NCBI GenBank assembly: GCA_031411055.1
Contig: JANOAI010000492.1
Span: forward strand, 1 to 38,027
Length of the DNA: 38,027 nucleotides
Reading direction: 5' to 3'
DNA from: JAIYDQ01 sp031411055
GTDB taxonomy: Bacteria > Planctomycetota > Planctomycetia > Pirellulales > Pirellulaceae
Positions 25,374-34,374 of the stretch are shown piece after piece. The notes below the pieces were generated by a model. The model saw only the letters and a program-made list of their open reading frames with translations, had not been told where the DNA came from and did not search any database. Position 1 is the first letter of the stretch; each line of letters begins with the position of its first letter. The position numbers and the translations under genes are program-made.

Positions 25374-28300
25374 TTAATGCGATTTCGACGTACTCCGAAA
25401 TCGTTCGATCTGATTGCGGTGGTGCTGCTCGAGCGGCGCGAGTTCGCGACACTTTGCAGAGATTTCAATGGCCCGTTCGCGTTTGCCCAAGCGAAATTCG
25501 ACTTCTGCCAGCGTATCTAAGTAGACATGATCGTCCGGGAGTAACTCGACAACGTGTGCGCTTAACTCTCTTGCTCGTTCCAGTCTTCGATCGACATTTG
25601 CATAGAGCCATGCCAAGTTATTACCAACCAGCGTGTCGTTCTTCCATCGTGACAGATGTTCTTCCATCGGTATTGCATAACGATCTAGCCAAGCTTCGAC
25701 CTTTTCTTTACCAAACGCTTTTTCTCCGAGCGGAAACAATTCGATGGGCGTTTCAATTTGATCCGGATTGGTTTGGATGCAATGTTGAATTGCTTGATCG
25801 GCGGCCTCAAAATCCCCTTCAACGATTGCGTTTCTTGCACGAGACCGCCAAAAACCTTCGATCGCGTGCAATGCATACTTGAGATCGATAATCTTTTCAG
25901 GAAAGGCATCGAGGCGACTCAACCATACGCGACGGTTGTCGAGTTCGTTTTGTTTTAGAAACGACAGCCGAGTGCTTAGCTCTGGTTTCTCTTGTTTGAG
26001 CCATTCCGTTAATTGGTCTTGTCCTATCGCTGCAAGATTCGAATAGGCTAACCAATTCTTCGAAGCTGTTCGTTCATAGATACGGAGTGAATGTCGAAAC
26101 AAAAGCATGGCTTCGGGAAGAAACTTATGGTCTTCGAGATCCGACGCTATTTGCAGCGATTGCTCTGACGACATGGGGATACTTAGGGACTGCGAACGGA
26201 TCTGCTGAGCGCGATTCGTCTCGCCAATCTCTTCCATGCAGCGAGCACGTTCTAAGGCCAGTTCGAGACGCCCGGGCTGAAGAGAAACCAATATTTCGAG
26301 CAACCTCGCCGCAGACTGAAATTCGAACCGCTGTTTAAAGACTTCAGCCAATATCTCCAGTCGATCCACAAGATCGGTTCCCCGAATGGAAGTCGAAGCG
26401 TCGATGTTCGGAAGTTCGTCTGAATCTCTCTCAAGATGCGCAACGATCTCGAGAAACTGTGGAGGTGGCGTGACAAAGAGCCACAACTTAGCCAAGTCAC
26501 TTCTGTTTAATTCGAGCGACAATCGTGCCAACTGGCAGGCAACACTGGTCCGCGACTCCAACTCCGCGCGTCGAATCAAGTCCTCACCAAGCTTGACCAA
26601 TCCAACACGATGCCAATCTTCAGGCCATCCTTTGACTTCTCTACCGTGTGCAAGATCCTCTAAATCTTTGGCGGCTTGAACCCAAGCCAGATCAAGTTTT
26701 TTCTTTGTGTTCGGCACACCCGGTTCTGATTTAGCTTGTTCGATTCGCTCGTCTCGAAACCATTCAAGGATGGAGCCCGCTAGACCATTCAAATCGGCGG
26801 CTTCCGTTCGTTTAGTATAGAGTTGCTGCAAAATTGCATTGCGATGTTCGTCTCCAATCCCCTCTCGCAAAAGTTGTTGAAACTGACTGATCGCCCAATT
26901 ACGGCGATGCTGCCCCACCCAGACGAAGACGGCCGCCCTCCATCTTTCCCGTACGATCTCTGACAATTCGCGATCTTGTCCGTTCTCCAATTTCGTGCCG
27001 TGCTCTGCTCCCGCACCGGAAACCCATTGCAGAACAGCGTCGTCGATGAGCTTGCCAAGTTCACGTTCACCAAGCCGATTCATCAGACTTCCGACACCGG
27101 CCAAAAGCAACGTTTGCCCTATATTGTCTGCGGAGCTGCCAGGCGATTTCATCATTTGCTCGTCGAGCCATGCTCGCACGGATGCTGGAGTCCAATCCTT
27201 CCATCCCAAAACCTCAACCGCCTCGGCGACACGCCCTTGAGCGACAAGCGTCTCGTAGGCTTGTTCCTTGTCTCGTTGCTTCGCTACCGAAATCGCATCT
27301 TCAAGTCGGCCGCAATAGGCCAGAGCGGTAAGCTGACCGGCAACATCCAAATCACTTGGCCCGGGCAAGCCAATGGCGTTTGCTAGTTGTAACGCTTTCT
27401 CTTCATCCCCAGCCCATCTCGACAGCAATGCGCGGCGCGCCGTTTCGACAGCGGCGACTCCCGACTGTATTGAGCCCTTTTCCGGTACGCTTGGAACGGA
27501 TTGTTCTTGGGGTTCTGCCCCTCGAAGTATTCGTAGCGCGGGCTGGCGACCACGCTGGGTTCTCAAATCGTTTGCTTGAATCGCTAATGGCCAAAGCGCG
27601 TGTTCGGTAGCAAGCAAAAAGGCTTCGTCAACCTTAAGTAAGTCGATCGCAAGCTGAACAGCCTCGGCATGCCGATCGTTCAATTCGAAGTCTACGATCC
27701 GGGCTAAACTCAATCGCGACGAGGCATTGTCGAGGTTTTCGTTATTCGGGTTCTTGTTTTCGAGACGAACGCCGAGCGGACCTAACAGCCCCAAATCACG
27801 CCAGAGCAACCTGGATTTTACGGATTGCGATTCTGGCCATACTAGGTCAACGATCTTTGGGATTCGTGCCTGTTGCTGAGTCTCCCAGGCTAAAAGGAGC
27901 AAACGTACGAGATTGTCATCGGCAACGCCTAGCTCACTTGAAATCTTTGTTCGCTCTTGCGGATCAAGAATTTCCAGCATCTTCTCGAGATGTTCCCATT
28001 GTTGATTCGAAGCCAGACGAAGCAATGTGTTCGAATCGCCACTTCGAACCAGCATGAGATCCCTAAGGAGCGGCGATACCTCGGTTGGCGAAGAAGTAAG
28101 GCGAATCAGCATCTTCAACCATCGGCAAGAAATGGCTACGTCCAAGTCTTCGGAATCCGATGCATGGTCGAGCGATCTCCCAAGCTCAGGAGAACCGGTT
28201 TGCCCAAGGCTCCACAAATGAAGAAAGGCCTCTTGACGATCACGATAGGTTGCCGAACCAAGCTTTTGAATCCAGCGATTCAGATCGGGAGTGTCGACAG

Positions 28301-28424
28301 CGTTTTCGACCGCCTTTGCGCCGCCTGGGACAACTTCATCGGTGGCTGCGATCTGGACCAGCCAGCCAATGCATACGGCAACCACAAATAATTGCTTCAA
28401 GGCACGCCATCGACTTGTGGGCAT
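25374..28424 (-). CDS. Large TPR-type protein with signal peptide or anchor
   Basis: About 1016 residues with an N-terminal hydrophobic segment (QLFVVAVCIGWLVQIAA) that suggests export or anchoring. A following block with LGSATYRDRQEAFLHLWSLG resembles the HEAT-like segment found at the start of many planctomycete proteins. The rest is almost all alpha-helical, with tetratricopeptide-like units clearest near the C-terminus (NNLAWLYANVDRRLERA, then YLDTLAEVEFRLGKRERAI). No catalytic motif is visible, so it is probably a scaffold or protein-interaction platform. ATG 28424 is chosen for the signal segment; the frame remains open to a TTG at 28478 and an ATG at 28460. It diverges from the beta-propeller gene. 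Confidence 0.72.
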   Translation of the reverse strand: MPTSRWRALKQLFVVAVCIGWLVQIAATDEVVPGGAKAVENAVDTPDLNRWIQKLGSATYRDRQEAFLHLWSLGQTGSPELGRSLDHASDSEDLDVAISCRWLKMLIRLTSSPTEVSPLLRDLMLVRSGDSNTLLRLASNQQWEHLEKMLEILDPQERTKISSELGVADDNLVRLLLLAWETQQQARIPKIVDLVWPESQSVKSRLLWRDLGLLGPLGVRLENKNPNNENLDNASSRLSLARIVDFELNDRHAEAVQLAIDLLKVDEAFLLATEHALWPLAIQANDLRTQRGRQPALRILRGAEPQEQSVPSVPEKGSIQSGVAAVETARRALLSRWAGDEEKALQLANAIGLPGPSDLDVAGQLTALAYCGRLEDAISVAKQRDKEQAYETLVAQGRVAEAVEVLGWKDWTPASVRAWLDEQMMKSPGSSADNIGQTLLLAGVGSLMNRLGERELGKLIDDAVLQWVSGAGAEHGTKLENGQDRELSEIVRERWRAAVFVWVGQHRRNWAISQFQQLLREGIGDEHRNAILQQLYTKRTEAADLNGLAGSILEWFRDERIEQAKSEPGVPNTKKKLDLAWVQAAKDLEDLAHGREVKGWPEDWHRVGLVKLGEDLIRRAELESRTSVACQLARLSLELNRSDLAKLWLFVTPPPQFLEIVAHLERDSDELPNIDASTSIRGTDLVDRLEILAEVFKQRFEFQSAARLLEILVSLQPGRLELALERARCMEEIGETNRAQQIRSQSLSIPMSSEQSLQIASDLEDHKFLPEAMLLFRHSLRIYERTASKNWLAYSNLAAIGQDQLTEWLKQEKPELSTRLSFLKQNELDNRRVWLSRLDAFPEKIIDLKYALHAIEGFWRSRARNAIVEGDFEAADQAIQHCIQTNPDQIETPIELFPLGEKAFGKEKVEAWLDRYAIPMEEHLSRWKNDTLVGNNLAWLYANVDRRLERARELSAHVVELLPDDHVYLDTLAEVEFRLGKRERAIEISAKCRELAPLEQHHRNQIERFRSTSKSH

Positions 28425-28492
28425 TTTCGTCAAACCGTGAATTTCGAGTCTGATGGTCATCGAGCTATGGAATTTCAATCCTCCGGCCGCTA

Positions 28493-28522
28493 TTGTTAGG
28501 TTAACTGAACCAGCCTTATAAA
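28493..28522 (+). promoter_or_regulatory. Candidate sigma70-type promoter for the beta-propeller gene
   Basis: TTGTTA at 28493-28498 and TATAAA at 28517-28522 are 18 bp apart. This would start transcription about 60 bp ahead of ATG 28591. It lies in the divergent gap with the TPR gene. Confidence 0.4.
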
Positions 28523-28590
28523 ACTAGCTCGCCACCCGCCTCATTGTCCCCGGTCCCCCTTTCCCTCCAACGGATTCCCCACAGCCGTAT

Positions 28591-29862
28591 ATGACGCCAT
28601 CGCCACGTTTTCTTGGTTTTATTGCCGCTTTTGTCTTTGCTTGGCTAACCGCTTTCACTTCCTTACGGGCCGACGGGCAATGGATGAATTGGAGAGGAAT
28701 GCACCACAATGGGAATGCGGCGGACGGACCGTATCCGACCCGTTGGTCAGAGAAAGACAATATCGCTTGGAAAGTCGCCCTTCCAGGTCGCGGTGGCTCA
28801 ACGCCGATCATCGTTGAAAATACGCTACTCCTCACGGCTGGCGTGGAGGGGAATAACACGCTTCTTGCCTATGACATCAATGGCGAATCGAAGTGGGCCC
28901 GAATACTTGGACCTGAACGACCGGGGAAACACAAGAAAGGATCCGGTAGTAACTCTTCGCCAGTTAGCGACGGACAATTTGTATTCGCGTACTTCAAGAG
29001 TGGCGATCTAGCCTGTTGTAATTTGACCGGGGAAATTGTTTGGCAGCGCAATCTCCAAAAGGAATATGGAGAAGATACCTTGTGGTGGGATCTTGGGACT
29101 TCACCCATCCTCACGAATGATGCTGTCATTGTGGCTGTGATGCAAAGCGGTCCTAGCTTTGTTGTTGCGTTTGAAAAAACAACCGGGCGACAGCTGTGGA
29201 AAGTGGATCGCATGCTCAACGTTAATGACGAATCGAACCAAGCCTACACGACTCCTACCCTGGCTAGAACTGAACAAGGTGAAGTTCTTTTAGTCCTGGG
29301 AGCCGATCATGTTACAGCTCATGAACTCTCTCACGGGAAAGAACTTTGGCGAGTCGGCGGTTTCAACCCAACCAATCAAAAAAACTACCGTTCCATTTCC
29401 TCGCCACTCGTCGCTGGCGAATTGGTAATCTGTCCTTACGCTCGTGGTCAATTGGTAACAGCCGTGCGTTACAAGTGTGGCATTGCAGAATCAGACCGAG
29501 TTGCTTGGCAAAGGGAAAAAATAGGCGCCGATGTACCTACGCCAACGATCATCGGTGATCGCATATTCTTTACTACAGACAAAGGCGACGTAACTTGCGT
29601 GGCAACATCGACAGGAAACACGATCTGGGAAGGTAGCCTCCCCAAGAACCGAACCGGTTTTAGCAGTTCTCCGATTTTAGCCGGTAGACATTTGTATCTT
29701 GTCCGAGAGGATGGCGTGACGTTTGTCCTCAAAGCAGGCGAACAGTTTGAACTCGTATCAGAAAACGTTCTGGAAGCGCCAACCGTTGCTACGCCCGTCT
29801 TTTCGAACGGCAGAATTTTCCTACGTAGTTTTGAAAACCTCTATTGTATCGCCGACCAATAG
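28591..29862 (+). CDS. Secreted PQQ-like beta-propeller repeat protein
   Basis: A 423-residue protein with signal peptide (FLGFIAAFVFAWLTAFTSLRA). It then has WMNWRGMHHNGNA, the WRG-x-NGN-like opening common to planctomycete PQQ-repeat proteins. Repeats of the beta-propeller type follow, recognisable by units such as LLAYDINGESKWAR, CCNLTGEIVWQRNL, VVAFEKTTGRQLWKV and CVATSTGNTIWEG. The repeats form the blades, but the residues binding PQQ and calcium in true quinoprotein dehydrogenases are not evident, so an enzymatic role is doubtful; a binding or scaffold role outside the cytoplasm is more likely. It is followed after 14 bp by the DUF1611 gene. Confidence 0.87.
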   Translation: MTPSPRFLGFIAAFVFAWLTAFTSLRADGQWMNWRGMHHNGNAADGPYPTRWSEKDNIAWKVALPGRGGSTPIIVENTLLLTAGVEGNNTLLAYDINGESKWARILGPERPGKHKKGSGSNSSPVSDGQFVFAYFKSGDLACCNLTGEIVWQRNLQKEYGEDTLWWDLGTSPILTNDAVIVAVMQSGPSFVVAFEKTTGRQLWKVDRMLNVNDESNQAYTTPTLARTEQGEVLLVLGADHVTAHELSHGKELWRVGGFNPTNQKNYRSISSPLVAGELVICPYARGQLVTAVRYKCGIAESDRVAWQREKIGADVPTPTIIGDRIFFTTDKGDVTCVATSTGNTIWEGSLPKNRTGFSSSPILAGRHLYLVREDGVTFVLKAGEQFELVSENVLEAPTVATPVFSNGRIFLRSFENLYCIADQ

Positions 29863-29876
29863 TCAACTGACCCGGT

Positions 29877-31196
29877 GTGATTTCTACTGCACCGATTCGA
29901 TCCCATGCGAGAATTCAGATCGCCGGACAAATCGCCGAGGCCGGCGGGACGCCGAATGCATTTCCCAAAGATGTTGTGGCCGAAAATCTCCTGGCAGTCG
30001 AACGGGCGGAAAAACTTTCGTCCGATTCCCCCAAAGTGAAAGGGCTTTTGTCTAAACTACGAGAAATCCAGATCCAATTGGAAAATCTCCGACGAAGAAA
30101 TGAGCTGATGGCTATGAGCAATGATGATATCTCGTTGACAGATCACCATCGCATTGTTCTCCTCACCGAAGGTTATTCGACCCCTTTCCTAGCGAAGACA
30201 GCCATCAATCTACTACGGTACAGGACAGCAGATGTAGCGGCCGTTCTTGATCGACACATGGCTTCCCAAACCGCTCAGACGGTTTTTGGGACGGGAGGTG
30301 CGATTCCGATAGTTCAGTCGCTCGATGACGTAAACGCTCCTGACGCGTTGTACATTGGCATCGCTCCACCTGGAGGAAGGTTGCCGTCAGAATGGCGACC
30401 GATCATCGTCCAAGCAATCCGACGTGGCATCACGGTCGTGTCTGGGCTTCATGACTTTTTGGTTGACGATTCGGAATATGTAGGTGAAGCCGCCATGAGC
30501 AGCACTCGGCTTGTCGATGTACGAAGGAACGTATTCAAATCAACGGCTACCGGGATGGCCTTTCGTCCAGGCTGCATACGAATCCATACCGTCGGACACG
30601 ATTGCTCGGTTGGCAAAATGGTTGCGGCATTGGAAGTGCAGCAAGAACTTGTACGCAGCGGATGCTCAGCCAAATTTTTGGCAACTGGGCAAACGGGCAT
30701 CATGATCTCAGGCGAAGGATATCCAATCGACTGCATTGTTTCTGATTTCGTGAATGGAGCAGCGGAAGAGCTCGTTCGAGAAAATCAAGCGTACGACTTT
30801 TTGTTAGTCGAAGGGCAGGGATCCATCACACACCCGGCCTATTCTGCCGTCACATTGGGATTGCTTCACGGATGCGCTCCCGATGGACTGATTTTTTGTT
30901 ACGAAGCCGGTCGAACGACAGTGAAAGGTTTCGGCGAAATTGCCATTCCTCCGCTAGAGGTGCAACTAGATCTTTTCGAGCGTTCGGCCAATGTGCGGCA
31001 TCCGTGCCGAAGCATCGGATTTGCAGTGAACACACGCGGTCTTTCTGAAAGAGAGGCATCGTCCGAGATTGCGAACATCGAACGCATCTTTCATCTTCCA
31101 GCCTGCGACGTCTATCGGCATGGATCGCGCAAGCTTGTGGACGCTGCCCAGGCCCTTCGCGAAACTATATTGAACAATTTGGCCAGCCAAGCATAG
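29877..31196 (+). CDS. DUF1611 family P-loop protein (DgcN-like)
   Basis: A DUF1611 protein with an N-terminal Rossmann-like part (RIVLLTEGYSTPFLAKTAIN; DALYIGIAPPGG) and a C-terminal P-loop domain with GHDCSVGK (about 241-248), matching the family's GTDCSVGK. LLVEGQGSITHPAYS and NTRGLSEREA are further family blocks. One member, DgcN, takes part in D-glutamate catabolism by N-acetylation; others sit next to dipeptide epimerases. No such partner is adjacent, so the substrate here is open. The family homology begins near residue 91. The 77 residues before ATG 30108 form a helical, coil-like extension starting at GTG 29877 (439 residues in all). The true start could be 29877, 30108 or 30114. Confidence 0.8.
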   Translation: MISTAPIRSHARIQIAGQIAEAGGTPNAFPKDVVAENLLAVERAEKLSSDSPKVKGLLSKLREIQIQLENLRRRNELMAMSNDDISLTDHHRIVLLTEGYSTPFLAKTAINLLRYRTADVAAVLDRHMASQTAQTVFGTGGAIPIVQSLDDVNAPDALYIGIAPPGGRLPSEWRPIIVQAIRRGITVVSGLHDFLVDDSEYVGEAAMSSTRLVDVRRNVFKSTATGMAFRPGCIRIHTVGHDCSVGKMVAALEVQQELVRSGCSAKFLATGQTGIMISGEGYPIDCIVSDFVNGAAEELVRENQAYDFLLVEGQGSITHPAYSAVTLGLLHGCAPDGLIFCYEAGRTTVKGFGEIAIPPLEVQLDLFERSANVRHPCRSIGFAVNTRGLSEREASSEIANIERIFHLPACDVYRHGSRKLVDAAQALRETILNNLASQA

Positions 31197-31235
31197 TTGC
31201 TCGTCGCTCCGCAACGGAAACGCTGCGCCAATCTT

Positions 31236-31292
31236 CGAGGGCCACTAAAACCCTCGGCTTGTTGCGATCGTCGCGACCGACTCGAAAAGTCG
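31236..31292. terminator. Possible bidirectional terminator
   Basis: Two small hairpins lie between convergent genes: cgaggg/ccctcg (31236-31241, 31251-31256) and cgact/agtcg (31278-31282, 31288-31292). The second is followed by gcacgcttttc, a short T-run on the plus strand. Confidence 0.35.
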
Positions 31293-31312
31293 CACGCTTT
31301 TCGTCAAGCATG

Positions 31313-32137
31313 TCAGTTTTTCGATGGTACGACGTCGCTCTTTTTGCTTTCCGACGATTTTTCATCGGATTTCTTATCAGTCTCTTTCTTATCCGCTTCG
31401 ATTTTCCGTAAACGAATATTTTTGAATTCGACCCACATCGGATTCCCTGCGTGCAATTGCAAAGCCAGGACTCCTTCGTTCGCAGCGTGCAGCGAATTGT
31501 TGTCGGTAAAGTCGACGATGAGGCTGCCGTTCAGATAATGCGAAATCTGATTCCCCTTGGCTATGATCACAACATCGTTCCAATCATCGAGTCGCATGAT
31601 CTTTTTATACCCATCCGCGTCCAAAAAGGTCTCGGCCACCTCTTTTTTCCCAACACTATTGTTCGATGCTCGCTCTCCGACCAAACAAAGTCGTCCGCGT
31701 TTCCCACCTTCATCGAAAATAAACCCCGATACACTCGGCAAGACATTTTCATTGCGCACTTCGAACTGATATCCGCGAACGACCCAATTGTTTTTTGCAG
31801 AAGCATCGGTAATTCGTTTCGATCGGTATTGAATCCCCGAGTTATTTGTATTGTTGCTGCGAAATGACAAACGCAGCTCGAAGTCTTTGACGACGCCTTC
31901 CCTCCATACCAAGAATGTATTTCCCTTGGCTGCGTTCTCTCGCGTTGTTTCACCGCGAATCTTCCCGCCCGCAACGGTCCAAAGCTGTGGATCGCCTTCC
32001 CAACCATTGAGATTCAGACCCGTGAATAAGGAAGTCATGCCAGGTTTTTCTTCTGGGGCATCTTTCGAAGCTGGATCGGCAAAGCAAGGGATGGAAACAA
32101 ACGACCAAGCCAGCATGAACATGACGCGACGCAACAT
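31313..32137 (-). CDS. DUF1080 (3-keto-disaccharide hydrolase-like) secreted protein
   Basis: A 274-residue protein with a signal peptide (MLRRVMFMLAWSFVSIPCFA) and one DUF1080 domain, a concanavalin-like beta-sandwich. Hallmarks are SLFTGLNLNGWEGDPQLWTV near the mature N-terminus, FELRLSFRSNNTNNSGIQYRS in the centre and YQFEVRN, followed by DDWNDVVIIAKGNQISHYLNG and FKNIRLRKI at the end of the domain. Members of this family hydrolyse 3-keto-glycosides or bind sugars and are expanded in planctomycetes. A tail of about 30 residues rich in Lys, Ser, Asp and Glu follows the domain and looks disordered. AAAGG lies 11 nt before ATG 32137. Confidence 0.9.
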   Translation of the reverse strand: MLRRVMFMLAWSFVSIPCFADPASKDAPEEKPGMTSLFTGLNLNGWEGDPQLWTVAGGKIRGETTRENAAKGNTFLVWREGVVKDFELRLSFRSNNTNNSGIQYRSKRITDASAKNNWVVRGYQFEVRNENVLPSVSGFIFDEGGKRGRLCLVGERASNNSVGKKEVAETFLDADGYKKIMRLDDWNDVVIIAKGNQISHYLNGSLIVDFTDNNSLHAANEGVLALQLHAGNPMWVEFKNIRLRKIEADKKETDKKSDEKSSESKKSDVVPSKN

Positions 32138-32301
32138 CTAATTGTCAACCTTTAATGAAGGAACAGGAACGAAATTTTGGAAGAGATAAGTGCACCCTAA
32201 TTTAATATCTATTTCGACGAACAGCCTCCAGATTCCGTCGCCGTCGATACCAACACTCGAAAATCGTCTATGGTCACGAGCGCCGACAAAACGCCAACGT
32301 A

Positions 32302-34362
32302 TTATTCGATAAGAACGGTCAGTGGCAGGGAGGCAACTTTCGTCGAACCGATCGTTGCAATAGCTTGAAATCGAATGGGGCCACGGCCGAGTTTTTCAGT
32401 CGGAATAACGCAAGAATTTTTCCCTTCCTCGACGGTCGTAACATATTCCTTACCATGGACGATCTCAATAACCGCATCGGAATCAGTGCCAATCACTTCA
32501 AGGACCAGCGGTTTTTCTTCACTGGCTTTCCAATTACTTGGGCCCGTCATTTTAATTTGGTTATATTCGGGACCGGCAACGATCCAGAAGCCTCGTTCAA
32601 ACCGTGTCCCGGTTCGACCCCCGTCATAGGCAATGAGTCGAATCTCATGCGCACCATCTGAAAACTGAGACGCTTTGACGCGAACTTGCGGTTTGGCTCC
32701 TGGTCCGGATGGCACCGGTTGTGCGCCCTTGAATTCGCCATCAACATGAATCCCAAGATACTTTGCGACCGAACTTCCTGACGTCGTATCAGGGATTATT
32801 TCAATCGCAAGTGTCTCGCCTAATTGCATGCCATCCTGAATGCCACCCACCGTGAATCGAGGCGGCTTTGCAAACGGGGCACACAAGGGATCACCGGCGA
32901 TCAATAGTTGATATGGTCCAGCGACTGAAGAATAGTAGCATTCGGCCGCCGTTAAACCTGCTGCATTATATGCATGGATCGTTGTGTGCGGAAACTTTTG
33001 CGGAACCGTAAACGGTTCGGTTACGGCCCCGCTGGACGCGGAAGCACCATATCGCAAAAACTCGGTTAATTTAGTCTGATTTGGAACTTCCATTGCGCCA
33101 CCAAGACTTGTTAGATTCTCAACAATGGCTCCAGGCATAATTTTGGATTTTGTAGCTGGCCAGGACAAATCAGAAACTCCAAGCGTAACGCCCTGGCATA
33201 TTTTCCCCAAGGGCGCGGAATCGTGCACGATTTCGGCTATGAAACCGATTTGCTTCAGTTTCTCGATCGCAATTTTGAACTCATGTTGTCGGCACTTGGT
33301 TCGAACATCATCCGTCTCGGTTATGTAGAAAGTTCCTTCTGGATGCGAATAGTCTGCATCGATTGAACTCTTGAGTTGTCGTATTGCTTCTTGTTCCGTA
33401 TTTCCGCTAGGACCACAAACCGCGAGCACCATGGACAGTATGTAATTGACACCGGAATTTTTATAAAGGCGAGGACTCGATACACCGTTAGGCGCGTAAT
33501 TGAGCCTAGCGTCAAACCCTACGGCAGGCGTCCAATCGAATTCGTCGTTTTCACAACCCTTGACCAGAGTTTGAAACAAATTGAATTCCATTAAAGACTT
33601 TAAGTGTTCGTCCGTTTGAACATATTTCGAATAGCTCCATCCGGATTCAATTGCCCGCTGAAGTTGTTGAAGTGATCGACTTGTTTGCCCAGCTTCCGCC
33701 CAAGCCTGCGCAGCTTGATAGGCAATGGGAAACTGATCAGGGTATTTCTTCAATTCATCTTCCAGTAGATACCCGAGAGAACTAAATTTTTTCCCTTCGA
33801 GTAGCTTCCGTTTTTTGGTTTCAATTTCCCCGCCGTTGTCGCCGATCGGGGAGCCGAAAAGAGTCTTGGGATCTCGACCTGCGTACCAATTATTGTTTAC
33901 ATCGATAAAGTGCCCAATTTCGCGGACGAATCGGTGCAGATAGGTTAGGCCATTGATGGAACCGACCTTCGTCATATAGGGACCGTAGGGGCCGTCCACA
34001 TCGGGTTCCATTCCTAAATCGACTGCCAATGGCAGGTCCGATGAATAGGCAATGCCTTGAATATGGTTTGCTAAGCGACGATTGGCTATCTCATCCAAGA
34101 TAGGTACCAGCATTTTCTCCTTGAAATCCGCCAATGAAATCGTGTTTCCCGACGGAGCGTCGTTCAGCACGATCACATTTGTCAGCGGTATATTCCGCCA
34201 ATACGTGTAGTAGTTCGCAATCGTTCGAGAACGAGGCGACTTTCCGTTGACGACAATTACCCACTGGCTTGGTGACGCGCCAGCTCGTACAACTTCCGGT
34301 TGGCTGCCCGCGATTGCCAAAATGAAGCTCACGAACAGGACTACTCGAAGCTTACCTTCCAT
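32302..34362 (-). CDS. TIGR03790 family secreted protein
   Basis: A 686-residue exported protein of the TIGR03790 family, known mainly from planctomycetes, acidobacteria and verrucomicrobia and without assigned function. After a signal peptide (LRVVLFVSFILAIAGS) it shows the family opening VIVVNGKSPRSRTIANYY, then YWRNIPLTNVIVL, and later IQGIAYSSDLPLAVD. A short TPR-like helical part lies near residues 200-245, and beta-sandwich domains make up the C-terminal 170 residues (from PPRFTVGGIQDGM). AGGA lies about 9 nt before ATG 34362, and that site spans the start codon of the divergent transporter gene. Only 12 bp separate the two start codons. Confidence 0.85.
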   Translation of the reverse strand: MEGKLRVVLFVSFILAIAGSQPEVVRAGASPSQWVIVVNGKSPRSRTIANYYTYWRNIPLTNVIVLNDAPSGNTISLADFKEKMLVPILDEIANRRLANHIQGIAYSSDLPLAVDLGMEPDVDGPYGPYMTKVGSINGLTYLHRFVREIGHFIDVNNNWYAGRDPKTLFGSPIGDNGGEIETKKRKLLEGKKFSSLGYLLEDELKKYPDQFPIAYQAAQAWAEAGQTSRSLQQLQRAIESGWSYSKYVQTDEHLKSLMEFNLFQTLVKGCENDEFDWTPAVGFDARLNYAPNGVSSPRLYKNSGVNYILSMVLAVCGPSGNTEQEAIRQLKSSIDADYSHPEGTFYITETDDVRTKCRQHEFKIAIEKLKQIGFIAEIVHDSAPLGKICQGVTLGVSDLSWPATKSKIMPGAIVENLTSLGGAMEVPNQTKLTEFLRYGASASSGAVTEPFTVPQKFPHTTIHAYNAAGLTAAECYYSSVAGPYQLLIAGDPLCAPFAKPPRFTVGGIQDGMQLGETLAIEIIPDTTSGSSVAKYLGIHVDGEFKGAQPVPSGPGAKPQVRVKASQFSDGAHEIRLIAYDGGRTGTRFERGFWIVAGPEYNQIKMTGPSNWKASEEKPLVLEVIGTDSDAVIEIVHGKEYVTTVEEGKNSCVIPTEKLGRGPIRFQAIATIGSTKVASLPLTVLIE

Positions 34363-34374
34363 CGCACAGATCCT

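Noticed and set aside
25304..25882. 192-codon plus-strand open frame
   Set aside because: It runs antisense to the TPR gene, and its translation is Arg-rich with no recognisable domain.
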